Assembly (NCBI RefSeq): GCF_030124145.1
Contig: NZ_JASKMS010000028.1
Span: 55,404 to 119,403 of the forward strand
Length of the DNA: 64,000 nucleotides
Source of the DNA: Streptomyces sp. 378
Lineage (GTDB): Bacteria; Actinomycetota; Actinomycetes; Streptomycetales; Streptomycetaceae
Reading direction: 5' to 3'
Under the pieces are notes generated by a model, which had not been told where the DNA came from, ran no database searches, and saw only the letters and a program-made list of their open reading frames with translations. Position numbers and translations under genes: made by a program. Every line of letters begins with the position of its first letter. Positions within the stretch are counted from its first letter, which is position 1. Below are positions 52,322 through 60,684 of the stretch, piece by piece.

Positions 52322-53299
52322 TCAGGGCTGTCCGTAACGGTCCGCGAGCACCGCGACCGCCCGGGCGACGGCCTGCCGGAGGGCGGGAGGGCCGAGCACC
52401 TCCGCCTCGGTGCCGAGCCGGAGCAGGTCGCCCACGGCCACCGCCTCCGACTCCACGGTCAGCTCCACCTCGACCCAGCCGTCTCCGTCGGGCGGTCCCG
52501 CGCTCTCCAAGGCCCGTACGCCCGCCGCGCCGAACCACATCGGCAGCAGCCGCCGCGCGCGGGGTGAGATCCGCAGCCGCGCGGTGTCCTGCTGGAGTGC
52601 GGCCTCCAGACGCCGGGAGGAGTCGGCCCAGTAGGTGGCCAGGCCGAACCCCGCGGGCCGCTCGAAGATCTCCCCCGTCTCCTCCACGGCCAGGACACGC
52701 GACACCCGGTAGGTCCGTACGGTCTCCTCCGCCAGCGCCACCAGGTACCAGATGCCGCCCTTCAGGACGAGCCCCAGCGGACGCACCTCCCGGCGCACCT
52801 CGCCGCGCCGGCGCCGGTAGTGCAGCCGCAGCACCCGCCGCTCCCACACGGCCCCCGCGACGGCCTCCAGGCACGGCACCGGGTCGGCCTCCCGGAACCA
52901 GGCGGGCGCGTCCAGATGGAACCGTTCCTGGACCCGCCGCGCCTGCCCGGACAGCTCGGCCGGCAGGGCCGCCTGCACCTTCAGCTGGGCACTGGTCAGC
53001 ACAGCTCCCAGTCCCAGGTCCCGCGCGGGCCCGGGCATCCCGGCGAGGAACAGGGAACCGGCCTCGGCGTCGGTCAGCCCGGTCAGCCGCGTCCGGTACC
53101 CGTGCATCAGCCGGTAGCCGCCCTCCGGCCCCCGGTCCGCACGCACCGGCACACCGGCCGCCCCCAGCGCCTCTATGTCCCGGTAGACCGTCCGCACCGA
53201 CACCTCCAGCTCCGCGGCGAGCTCGGGCGCGGTCGTCCGCCCGCGGTTCTGGAGCAGCAGGAGCAGCGAGAGGAGCCGGTCGGCGCGCATGGGGGCCAT
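52322..53299 (-). CDS. WYL-domain transcriptional regulator (YafY type)
   Basis: 325 residues: N-terminal HTH (ADRLLSLLLLLQNRGRTTAPELA ... VRTVYRDIEALGAAGVPV), a WYL domain (LVALAEETVRTYRVSRVLAVEETG) and a WCX-like C-terminus. WYL domains sense nucleic acids or small ligands. It diverges from DUF3224 over a palindrome, a recurrent pairing in Streptomyces. Confidence 0.87.
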   Translation of the reverse strand: MAPMRADRLLSLLLLLQNRGRTTAPELAAELEVSVRTVYRDIEALGAAGVPVRADRGPEGGYRLMHGYRTRLTGLTDAEAGSLFLAGMPGPARDLGLGAVLTSAQLKVQAALPAELSGQARRVQERFHLDAPAWFREADPVPCLEAVAGAVWERRVLRLHYRRRRGEVRREVRPLGLVLKGGIWYLVALAEETVRTYRVSRVLAVEETGEIFERPAGFGLATYWADSSRRLEAALQQDTARLRISPRARRLLPMWFGAAGVRALESAGPPDGDGWVEVELTVESEAVAVGDLLRLGTEAEVLGPPALRQAVARAVAVLADRYGQP

Positions 53300-53318
53300 T
53301 GTCGCGGCGCCCGCCGCC

Positions 53319-53343
53319 GTACCTGACAGGAGATGTCAGGTAC
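53319..53343. promoter_or_regulatory. palindrome GTACCTGACA-N5-TGTCAGGTAC
   Basis: Perfect 10-bp arms midway between the divergent WYL regulator and DUF3224 genes; very likely the operator for both. Confidence 0.7.
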
Positions 53344-53388
53344 GGCGTCCAGGCTGATCACACGTCCACCCGACCGAAAGGACCACCC

Positions 53389-53805
53389 ATGCCCGGCCTC
53401 CGCACCACCACCGGTCACTTCACCTTCGCCGACTGGCAGGAACGCGTGATCGGCCCCGGCGAGGACGCGAACCCCCGCCTCGCCCACGCCTCCGTCCGGA
53501 ACACCTTCACCGGCGGCATCGAGTCGGCCGCGACCAGCTGCGAGTACTCGATCGTCTACGTCACCGCGAAGACCGGCTCCTTCGCCGGCATGGAACTCCT
53601 CACCGGCCGCGTCGACGGACGCGAGGGGAGCTTCGCGGTCGAGGAACGCGGGTCCTTCGGCGAGGACGGCACCGTGCACTGCGCCTTCGAGGTGGTGCCG
53701 GGCTCGGGGAGCGGAGAGCTGACCGGCCTGGAGGGGAAGGGCGCCTTCACCGCACGGCACGGTGAGACGGCGGTGGAGTATCGGTTCGCCTACCAGGTGC
53801 GGTAG
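53389..53805 (+). CDS. DUF3224 family protein
   Basis: 138 residues, allene-oxide-cyclase-like small beta barrel (TTTGHFTFADWQERVI ... TSCEYSIVYVTAKTGSFAGMELLTG ... GSGELTGLEGKG). Function unknown; probable target of the WYL regulator. AAAGGA ribosome site 8 nt before ATG. Confidence 0.82.
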   Translation: MPGLRTTTGHFTFADWQERVIGPGEDANPRLAHASVRNTFTGGIESAATSCEYSIVYVTAKTGSFAGMELLTGRVDGREGSFAVEERGSFGEDGTVHCAFEVVPGSGSGELTGLEGKGAFTARHGETAVEYRFAYQVR

Positions 53806-53899
53806 CCGGCCGGTCGCAACGGAACGCCGTGGCTCGGCGTAACGGGCTCTGTGTACAGTGGAGCCGCCCTCACGCGCGGCAACGCGACGCACGGCGCCC

Positions 53900-53973
53900 G
53901 CCTCCTTAGCTCAGCTGGCCAGAGCAACGCACTTGTAATGCGTAGGTCGTCGGTTCGAATCCGACAGGGGGCT
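53900..53973 (+). tRNA. tRNA-Thr (anticodon UGU)
   Basis: 74 nt. Acceptor GCCTCCT pairs with AGGGGGC (one G-U), D-arm GCTC...GAGC, anticodon stem ACGCA/TGCGT with loop CTTGTAA, T-arm GTCGG-TTCGAAT-CCGAC. The CCA end is not encoded. Confidence 0.95.
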
Positions 53974-53978
53974 CCGAG

Positions 53979-54013
53979 AAACCCCAGGTCAGACATCAGC
54001 TGACCTGGGGTTT
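53979..54013 (+). terminator. terminator after tRNA-Thr
   Basis: 14-bp arms AAACCCCAGGTCAG/CTGACCTGGGGTTT, 7-nt loop, followed by a T-rich stretch. Confidence 0.85.
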
Positions 54014-54050
54014 TCTGTTACTCGGGGGCTTCCCACGGCACGGGGGACCT

Positions 54051-54272
54051 CTCCCAGGCGCCGGGAGTGACGTCAACACGGTGGTACGCGGCCTAAGAGC
54101 GCTGCGCGACGAGGGAGTGCGGGAGTTCCGACGGGGCCGGGGCGTGACCGTGGCCCACGGGGCGGACCAGCGCTCAGCACTACTGGATCGGGTACGCGAT
54201 GTCGTGGCCGACGCGGCGCGCCTCGGATGCAGCACGGACGACCGCATCGACATGATCAGGGGGATTTCGTGA
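54051..54272 (+). pseudogene. 5'-truncated GntR (YtrA-type) regulator
   Basis: Only the end of the winged helix (VNTVVRGLRALRDEGVREFRRGRGVTV) and the short C-terminal helix tail are present; the first 40 or so residues that form helices 1-2 are missing, and no start codon precedes the domain. The gene begins about 40 bp beyond the tRNA terminator, and its stop overlaps the DUF1648 start. A GTG at 54081 could still make a 63-residue protein. Confidence 0.6.
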
Positions 54273-55255
54273 CCGACCCAGCAGGGCGGAGGAGCAGTGC
54301 GGCGTGGAGTGCCGCCGGGTGGGCCATAGGAGTCCTGGTGCTGCTGGTGGCGCTGCCCCTGGCTGCCGCCGGCCGGCTGCCGGACCGGCTGGCGACACAC
54401 TGGGATGCCGGCTCCGGCAAGCCCGACAGTTCCATGCCGCTCTGGGCCGCGACGTTCTTCCCGGCGCTGATCTGGGGGGTGATGACGGCGATCGTGGCGT
54501 TGGTTCTGTGGCGGGCACGCGGCAGTGCGAAGGGTGCGACGCGCGGTTGGGTCGGCGCGACCCTGGGGTGCGGCGGTGTGACACTCCTCGGCGGGCAGGC
54601 GTCTGTCGTGCGGGCGAACCTGGACCACGCGGACTGGCACGAGGCGGACTCGGTGACAGGCTGGGTCGCGATGACCCTCGTGGGAGCGGTGGTCGTGGGT
54701 GGGGCCGCCTTGCTGGCTGGTCGCCGGGCACCGGCCGTGGGGCCGGGGGTGGGGGGCTCGACGATGGAAACACCGGAGGGGGAGCGGTTGGTGTGGCTCT
54801 CCCGTACGTCCAACCCCTGGCTCCATGGCACAGCCGCCGTGACCGGTGCCGTAGCAGTGGCAGCGCTCGTGGCGGCGGTGGGTGGCTTGATGGGTTCTGA
54901 GGCTGCGCTGCTGGCCGGGCCCTTCGCTCTCGCCTCCGTGGTGGTGCTCGGCTGTGCGTCGGCGCAGGCGCGGGTCAGCGAGAAGGGACTTGAGGTCGCC
55001 TTGGGCCCGCTTGGCTGGCCGGCCCGGCGGTGGGCGGCCGAGAGTATTGCCTCTGCCCGTGTCGAGACGCGGACGCCTGCCCAGGTCGGCGGCTGGGGAT
55101 ACCGGCTGAGCGGGCTGGGCACCACCGTGATGCTGCGTAGCGGGGAGTGCCTGGTGATCCGCACCGACGAGGGTAAGGACTTTGCCGTCAGCGTGGATGA
55201 CGCCGAGCGTGGAGCTGCCCTCCTGAACTCCCTGATCGGTCGACGTCCAAGCTGA
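54269..55255 (+). CDS. DUF1648-type membrane protein
   Basis: 328 residues; GTG 54269 coupled to the truncated gntR (GTGA) with AGGGGG upstream. Contains the DUF1648 signature LPDRLATHWDAGSGKPD after the first membrane helix and about six helices in all, then a C-terminal soluble part. Such genes normally follow YtrA-type regulators. Confidence 0.78.
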   Translation: MTDPAGRRSSAAWSAAGWAIGVLVLLVALPLAAAGRLPDRLATHWDAGSGKPDSSMPLWAATFFPALIWGVMTAIVALVLWRARGSAKGATRGWVGATLGCGGVTLLGGQASVVRANLDHADWHEADSVTGWVAMTLVGAVVVGGAALLAGRRAPAVGPGVGGSTMETPEGERLVWLSRTSNPWLHGTAAVTGAVAVAALVAAVGGLMGSEAALLAGPFALASVVVLGCASAQARVSEKGLEVALGPLGWPARRWAAESIASARVETRTPAQVGGWGYRLSGLGTTVMLRSGECLVIRTDEGKDFAVSVDDAERGAALLNSLIGRRPS

Positions 55256-55383
55256 TGAGCTGGTCCTGGCCGTCCCCTACGACCCGCCACGACAAGTGGG
55301 TGCTGCTGTCGGACGGCAACTACATCTGGGGCGGCCTGCTCAAGGGCAACGAGGTGGGCAACGTGTCCACGCCCTGTTTCTGA
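55255..55383 (+). CDS. small overlapping frame (42 aa), uncertain
   Basis: ATG 55255 overlaps the previous TGA; encodes MSWSWPSPTTRHDKWVLL ... LKGNEVGNVSTPCF. The overlap suggests coupling, but size and lack of known relatives leave open that it is chance or the stub of a longer gene. Confidence 0.3.
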   Translation: MSWSWPSPTTRHDKWVLLSDGNYIWGGLLKGNEVGNVSTPCF

Positions 55384-55394
55384 CAGACCGGCAC

Positions 55395-55429
55395 GTGCCG
55401 CGGTACCCGGCGAAGGGGTACCGCGGCAC
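55395..55429. terminator. bidirectional terminator
   Basis: GTGCCGCGGTACCC and GGGTACCGCGGCAC, perfect 14-bp arms with a 7-nt loop, between convergent genes. Confidence 0.8.
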
Positions 55430-55468
55430 AGCTTCACCTCATGCTCGCTTTCCGCCTCTCCGCACGCG

Positions 55469-56356
55469 TCAGAGGCCGCGAGCGCGCAGCCGCCGGGCGA
55501 TCTCCAGTTGGGCGTCGTCGACGCGGCGGCCGTCCTCGATGTCCCACAGGGTGTTCTGGAGGAGGCGGCCGAGGGTCCAGGCGTGGGCCCGGGGGCGGTC
55601 CAGGGCGAGGATGCCGGTCATGGCGTCGAAGCGCCAGACGATGTCGTCGGGGTCGAAGCGGTTGTCCAGGGCGGGCCACAGTTCGAAGCCCGGGTCGCCC
55701 GCGAGGGGCTTGGGGTCGATCGCGAGCCAGGGGGCGCGGCCCGAGGCGAGGACGTTCTCGTCGTGGAGATCCCAGTGCAGGAGCCGGTCGCCCGGCTCGT
55801 CGGCGACCTCGCGTACGGTGGCCGCGCAGTCGGCGACGAGCCGGCGGGCCTCCGGGTCGGGGATGCGGGTGAGGGCCCAGGGGGTCCGGTCGAGCATGGC
55901 CCCCGCGATGTCGCCGAGGCGGCGTATGCCGGGCGGCGCCGGGAAGGACGTGAGGTGGGCCAGGAGCTCGGCGATGGTGACCACGGCCTGGTGGGCGTCC
56001 GGCACGTGGGACAGCATGCGGGTCTCGTCGAGGCGCTCCAGGAGCATGGTGCCGGTGGGCTCGTCGTGGTCGAGGAGGCGGACGGCACCGTCGCCGTTCC
56101 AGGCGCGCAGTGCGACCGGTTCGCCCTCGCTCTCCTCGTCGGGGATCTGGAGTTTGAGGACCGCCGCGGTGCCGTCGGCGCGGACGACCGGCAGGACCAG
56201 GGCGGAGACGCCGTGCATGGCCGGTCCGTCGGGTCTCAGGTCCCAGTGGTCGAGGAAGCGCTCCGTCAGCTCGGGGAGTCCGGCGATGAAGGCGCGGCCC
56301 GCCTCGCCGTTGAACTTCTCCTGTGACGCCGCCAGTTCCCGGGGGATGTCGATCAC
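55469..56356 (-). CDS. streptomycin/hydroxyurea-type small-molecule kinase
   Basis: 295 residues from GTG 56356, which follows TACCGT by 7 nt. APH_6_hur family: catalytic LHWDLHDENVL, metal-binding AIDPKPLAGDPGFELWPAL. Relatives phosphorylate streptomycin or hydroxyurea; some are of unknown metabolic role. No resistance cluster nearby, so actual substrate is open. Confidence 0.83.
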   Translation of the reverse strand: MIDIPRELAASQEKFNGEAGRAFIAGLPELTERFLDHWDLRPDGPAMHGVSALVLPVVRADGTAAVLKLQIPDEESEGEPVALRAWNGDGAVRLLDHDEPTGTMLLERLDETRMLSHVPDAHQAVVTIAELLAHLTSFPAPPGIRRLGDIAGAMLDRTPWALTRIPDPEARRLVADCAATVREVADEPGDRLLHWDLHDENVLASGRAPWLAIDPKPLAGDPGFELWPALDNRFDPDDIVWRFDAMTGILALDRPRAHAWTLGRLLQNTLWDIEDGRRVDDAQLEIARRLRARGL

Positions 56357-56680
56357 TCCCGGCACGGTAGTGGGGCGGGCCGGGTGGGGCATGTGGATTG
56401 TGCGCTGAAGGTGTGTGGGCGAGGGCTTCCGCCGGTCGTCCTCGGGCAGGTCGAGGTCGCGCTGGGTGGCGGGGAGGGCGATGGTCGGGAGGGATGCTGT
56501 CCCCGGCGGTGGCCGGGGCGAAGCGGACGTGCTGGGCCTGGCCGCCGGAGAGTTCGAGGGGAGCGGCGGCCGGGCCCGGGGCGATGACGGCCCGGCCCCG
56601 GCAGCGGCGTGGGCCGGTGTCCACGGGAGGGCCGGGGCGGTCCGCTGCCGCGGGTTCGTTGTCGTCGGCGGGGCATCAGG
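56357..56680. other. 324-bp interval with possible decayed coding sequence
   Basis: On the minus strand two frames carry protein-like segments in succession (VIAPGPAAAPLELSGGQAQHV, then TIALPATQRDLDLPEDDRRK), as if one gene had suffered a frameshift, but no family is recognised. Confidence 0.25.
56364..56369 (-). promoter_or_regulatory. leaderless -10 box (TACCGT)
   Basis: On the minus strand, 7 nt before GTG 56356; decides the start against the upstream ATG 56392. Confidence 0.5.
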
Positions 56681-57664
56681 TCATGGCTCCAAGACCACCT
56701 TTCCGGTCGTGCCGCGGGTCTCCAGTGCCCGGTGCGCGGCCGCTGCCTCGCTCAGCGGGTAGCGCTGTACGGCCGGGGTGAGCCGGCCGGCCGCGGCTTC
56801 GGCGAGGGCGCGCAGTTCGAGGGTGCGGACGGGGTCGGGCCCGCCGGCCTTGGCGAGCATCACCGGGCCCAGGACCTCCTCGGAGACGCCGTCGACCAGG
56901 TAGGGGCCGCCGTCCCGGATGCCCTCGCCGGACCAGCCGAAGACGATGTGCCGGCCGCCGGGGCCGAGGAGTTCGACGGCTGCGCGGGCGACGTCGCCGC
57001 CGACGCCGTCGAAGACGATGCTCGCGGTCCGGCCGCCGAGATGGGCCCGGACCTTCGCGGGCCAGTCGGGGTCCTTGTAGTCGACGGCGAGGTCGGCGCC
57101 GCCGCCCCGCACACGGGCGGTCTTCTCCGGTCCGCCCGCGAGGCCCACGACGGTCGCGCCCGCGTTCTTGGCGTACTGCACGAGGAGGGTGCCGATCCCC
57201 CCGGCGGCGGCCGGGACGACGACCACCGAGTCGGGGCCGAGGTCGGCGAACTGGAGGATCCCCATCGCCGTACGGCCGGTGCCGATCATGGCGACGGCCC
57301 CGGCGAAGTCCAGGTTGCCGGGGATCTCGTGCAGGCGCTCGACCTCGGTGACGGCCAGTTCGGCGTAACCGCCGGGGACGAAGCCGAGGTGGGCGACGAC
57401 CTTCTTGCCCAGCCACAGTCCGTCCACGCCCTCGCCCAGGGACTCCACGACACCGGCGACCTCGCGGCCCGGGACGGTGGGCAGCGGGGTCCGCTCGGCC
57501 GCAGGGCCGCCCCGCATGCCCTCGCGCAGGGCCGCGTCCAGGAGGTGGACGCCCGCCGCGCGCACGGCGACACGGACCTGGCCCGGACCCGGGAGCGGGT
57601 CCTCCACCTCCTCGTAGGTGAGGTTCTCGGGCGGGCCGAAGGCGTGCAGGCGGATGGCGTGCAT
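56681..57664 (-). CDS. NADPH-dependent quinone oxidoreductase, SoxR-regulon type (SCO4266-like)
   Basis: 327 residues, MDR superfamily without structural zinc: PTVPGREVAGVVESLG, nucleotide-binding VVVPAAAGGIGTLLVQYAKNAGA, SIVFDGVGGDVAR. AGAGGAG precedes ATG 57664. A SoxR-type promoter lies 37-67 bp upstream, and position and family match SCO4266, an oxidoreductase reported in the S. coelicolor SoxR regulon induced by redox-active pigments. Confidence 0.85.
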   Translation of the reverse strand: MHAIRLHAFGPPENLTYEEVEDPLPGPGQVRVAVRAAGVHLLDAALREGMRGGPAAERTPLPTVPGREVAGVVESLGEGVDGLWLGKKVVAHLGFVPGGYAELAVTEVERLHEIPGNLDFAGAVAMIGTGRTAMGILQFADLGPDSVVVVPAAAGGIGTLLVQYAKNAGATVVGLAGGPEKTARVRGGGADLAVDYKDPDWPAKVRAHLGGRTASIVFDGVGGDVARAAVELLGPGGRHIVFGWSGEGIRDGGPYLVDGVSEEVLGPVMLAKAGGPDPVRTLELRALAEAAAGRLTPAVQRYPLSEAAAAHRALETRGTTGKVVLEP

Positions 57665-57700
57665 GGCGACTCCTCTGGTGGGGCGTTCCGGTGCGGCACC

Positions 57701-57731
57701 AGCCTTCAACCTCAAGCTTGCTTGAGGTCAA
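57701..57731 (-). promoter_or_regulatory. SoxR-type promoter (MerR geometry) for the quinone reductase
   Basis: Minus strand: -35 TTGACC, 19-bp spacer, -10 AAGGCT. The spacer holds the palindrome CCTCAAGCAAGCTTGAGG, nearly identical to SoxR boxes (CCTCAAGTTAACTTGAGG). It overlaps the last codons of the upstream FAD gene. Confidence 0.8.
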
Positions 57732-58872
57732 GCTCAAGTCGGCCCAGGGCCAGGGAGACGGCCGTCAGGGCGCTGTTGAAGGAGACCTCCGACAGCACAC
57801 CGGGGGCCGCGACCTGGTCACCGGCGAGGTAGACCCCGTCGCCCCGGTCCACGGCCGGGCGGTCCCGCCAGCTGGTGCCGGGCGGATCGACCGCACCCGT
57901 ACGGCCGTTGGCCACCGCCTCGCGCCGCCAGGTGACGCGCTCGCGCCAGCCCGGGAAGCCCAGGTCGAGCAACTGCTCGGCGCGTGCGGTGGCGTCGGCC
58001 TTGGACTCGTGCGGGGCGAGGGGGATCTGACCCTGGATCAACTGCTCACCGGCCGGAGCGAGAGTGCGGTCCTGGGCGGTGAAGCGCTCCAGCCAGCCGG
58101 GCGCGTCCAGGTCGGAGATCGCGAAGGCGTCCCCGCGTCGGCTGCGCAGGGCCAGGTCGACGAGGGCGGTACGGCCGCTCGGCCAGCTCAGGGAGTCGTC
58201 ACCGAGCAGGCGGCGGGCGGCGTCGAGGGAGGTGGCGACGACGACCGGCGTGTCGGTGGGCAGCGTGTCGACCCGGGACAGCGTCTCCATCCGGACGCCC
58301 AGGTTCCAGGCGCGGGAGGCCATCCGGTCGATGAGGCTCCCCCAGCCGCCGCGCGGGTAGTGGGCCTCGGGCGGCAGCTTGGTGGCCCGGCGCAGCCGCT
58401 CCTGCACGAACGCGGCCGACAGCGACCCGGGGTCGTGGTGGAACAGTGCGACCGCCGCGTAGTGGGCGGCGGCCCGGGCTCCCTCCTCGCCCGCGATGCC
58501 GGTCGCCCAGGACAGGAAGTCGGCGTCCACGGGGGCCTGCCGGACCGTACGGCGCAGCAGCTTCAGCATCGGGAAGGGCGGGGTGCGGCGCAGCACGCCC
58601 TGGTGCCGCAGCCTCAGCCGGGCCGCCTCCAGGGGCGGGAGCGGGGCGAGCGGGCCGATCAGGTCGCGCTGCTTGAGCCAGGCCCAGTGCGGGCCGCCGT
58701 TGTAGAGGGCGTGCGGGCCCTCGTTGGTGCGGTAGGGGCCCTCGGCGGTGCGCGCCCGGCCACCGAGGGTGTGGTGGGCCTCGTGGACGGTGACCTTGGC
58801 GCCCGCCTCGGCTGCGGTGATGGCCGCGGTCAGGCCGGCGAAGCCGCCGCCGATGACGGTGATGCGGTGCAT
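57712..58872 (-). CDS. FAD-dependent amine-oxidase/phytoene-dehydrogenase-like oxidoreductase
   Basis: 386 residues; N-terminal dinucleotide-binding VIGGGFAGLTAAITAAEAGA followed by the GG motif HTLGGRART, and the C-terminal FAD motif GDGVYLAGDQVAAPGVLSEVSFNSAL. Member of the NAD(P)-binding Rossmann/amino-oxidase group. Substrate unknown. Its last codons contain the SoxR site of the next gene. Confidence 0.82.
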   Translation of the reverse strand: MHRITVIGGGFAGLTAAITAAEAGAKVTVHEAHHTLGGRARTAEGPYRTNEGPHALYNGGPHWAWLKQRDLIGPLAPLPPLEAARLRLRHQGVLRRTPPFPMLKLLRRTVRQAPVDADFLSWATGIAGEEGARAAAHYAAVALFHHDPGSLSAAFVQERLRRATKLPPEAHYPRGGWGSLIDRMASRAWNLGVRMETLSRVDTLPTDTPVVVATSLDAARRLLGDDSLSWPSGRTALVDLALRSRRGDAFAISDLDAPGWLERFTAQDRTLAPAGEQLIQGQIPLAPHESKADATARAEQLLDLGFPGWRERVTWRREAVANGRTGAVDPPGTSWRDRPAVDRGDGVYLAGDQVAAPGVLSEVSFNSALTAVSLALGRLELDLKQA

Positions 58873-59001
58873 GGCTGGGGATCTCCCTCGGGTCGGGGTC
58901 GCCTTCTGGAAAGTACGACCGATCGAGGGCGCCGGAATGTGACATCACCGGTGTCCGCGCAGGTCAGGGCCGTTGTCAGTGGCGGGGTGCAGCATGGGGG
59001 C

Positions 59002-59679
59002 ATGGCGAGGAGAGCGGCGGGCGGTACGGGTGTGAAGGGCGCGCGGCGACCGGAGGTGCGGCTGCCGGTGCTGGAGCCGTACGAGGGCGGCGGGCTGGAG
59101 CCCGACGGAGATTACGACGGGCTGGACTTCCGCGAGGCCGATCTCTCCGGGCAGGACGGAGGGGGCGCCCGCTTCATGGACTGCGCCCTGACGGGCTGCG
59201 CGCTGGGCGAGACCCGGCTGCGGCACGCCAGATTCCTGGACTCGGCCCTGACCGGCGTCAGGGGCGTGGGTACCGACCTCGCCGAGGCGACCCTGCGCGA
59301 TGTGGAGCTGACCGACGCCCGGCTCGGCGGACCGCAGTTGCACGGGGCGGTGCTGGAGCGGGTGCTGGTGCGCGGCGGCAAGATCGACTACTTGAACCTG
59401 CGCACGGCCCGGCTCAGAGACGTCGTCTTCGAGGGCTGCGTCCTGGTCGAGCCGGACTTCGGCGGTGCCCGTCTGGAGCGTGTGGAGTTCGTGGACTGCG
59501 CGCTGAAGGGCGCCGACTTCCACGCGGCGACCCTGACGGACGTCGACCTGCGGGGGGCGGCTTCCCTGGAGATCAGCCGCGGGCTGGACCGGCTGTCGGG
59601 GGCAGTGATCAGCACGGCGCAGCTACTGGATCTGGCGCCGGTGCTGGCCGCGCAGTGGGGGATCCGCGTGGAGGGCTGA
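59002..59679 (+). CDS. pentapeptide-repeat protein
   Basis: 225 residues; from residue 40 on a run of A(D/N)Lxx-type pentapeptides (EADLSGQD, DLAEATLRD, ARLGGPQLHGAVLERV, GADFHAATLTDVDL) folding into a right-handed quadrilateral helix. QnrB/MfpA relatives mimic DNA and protect gyrase, but most have unknown roles. Start ATG 59002 is not well supported by a ribosome site. Confidence 0.78.
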   Translation: MARRAAGGTGVKGARRPEVRLPVLEPYEGGGLEPDGDYDGLDFREADLSGQDGGGARFMDCALTGCALGETRLRHARFLDSALTGVRGVGTDLAEATLRDVELTDARLGGPQLHGAVLERVLVRGGKIDYLNLRTARLRDVVFEGCVLVEPDFGGARLERVEFVDCALKGADFHAATLTDVDLRGAASLEISRGLDRLSGAVISTAQLLDLAPVLAAQWGIRVEG

Positions 59680-59687
59680 CGCCGGGC

Positions 59688-60660
59688 GGTGGCGGCAACC
59701 GGCAGCGGCGACGGACAGCGGCTGCGGGCGGCGGCGCCGGACGGCGGGGGCGGTGGCTGCGGACAGCGGCAACCGGCAGCGGCTGCGTACAGCGGTGACG
59801 GACGGATGCTGCGAACAGCGGCAACCGGCGGCGGCTGGGGGCGGTGGCTGCGGACTGCGGTGGACGGACAGCGGCTGCGGGCGGTGGCGGCAACCGGCAG
59901 CGGCCGCGGACAGCGGCGACGGACAGCGGCTGCGGGCGGCGGCGCCGGACGGCGGGGGCGGTGGCTGCGGACAGCGGCAACCGGCAGCGGCTGCGTACAG
60001 CGGTGACGGACGGATGCTGCGAACAGCGGCAACCGGCGGCGGCTGGGGGCGGTGGCTGCGGACTGCGGTGGACGGACAGCGGCTGCGGGCGGTGGCGGCA
60101 ACCGGCAGCGGCCGCGGACAGCGGCGACGGACAGCGGCTGCGGGCGGCGGCGCCGGACGGCGGGGGCGGTGGCTGCGGACAGCGGCAACCGGCAGCGGCT
60201 GCGTACAGCGGTGACGGACGGATGCTGCGAACAGCGGCAACCGGCGGCGGCTGGGGGCGGTGGCTGCGGACTGCGGTGGACGGACAGCGGCTGCGGGCGG
60301 TGGCGGCAACCGGCAGCGGCCGCGGACAGCGGCGAGGGACGGCGGCTGGGGGCGGCGGCGCCGGACGGCGGGGGCGGTGGCTGCGGACAGCGGCAACCGG
60401 CAGCGGCTGCGTACAGCGGTGACGGACGGATGCTGCGAACAGCGGCAACCGGCGGCGGCTGGGGGCGGTGGCTGCGGACTGCGGTGGACGGACAGCGGCT
60501 GCGGGCGGTGGCGGCAACCGGCAGCGGCCGCGGACAGCGGCGAGAGACGGCGGCTGCAGGCGGCGGCGATGGGTGGTGGCTGCGGGCGGCGGCGCTGGGC
60601 GGCTGCAAGGCGGCGGCAACGGACAGCGGCGACGGACGGCGGTCCGGGGGGGGGCGATAG
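59688..60660. repeat. 208-bp tandem repeat, over four copies
   Basis: The landmark GGATGCTGCGAACAGCGG is at 59804, 60012, 60220 and 60428, exactly 208 bp apart; units are nearly identical, the last 100 bp degenerate. Each unit is itself built of GGACAGCGGC and GGCAACCGGCAGCGG blocks. It begins about 9 bp after the pentapeptide gene stop. 208 is not a multiple of three, so it cannot encode a uniform protein repeat. Confidence 0.93.
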
Positions 60661-60684
60661 GCGGTTACGGGAAGCGGTAGGTGG

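Noticed and set aside
53950..54300. Phage/ICE attachment duplication at tRNA-Thr
   Set aside because: No second copy of the tRNA 3' end (GGTTCGAATCCGACAGGGGGC) is visible in the window and no integrase is present.
59844..60660. Long plus- and minus-strand frames across the 208-bp array, encoding repetitive Ala/Arg/Gly peptides
   Set aside because: Unit length is not divisible by three, frames are open on both strands by composition, and no ribosome site precedes them.
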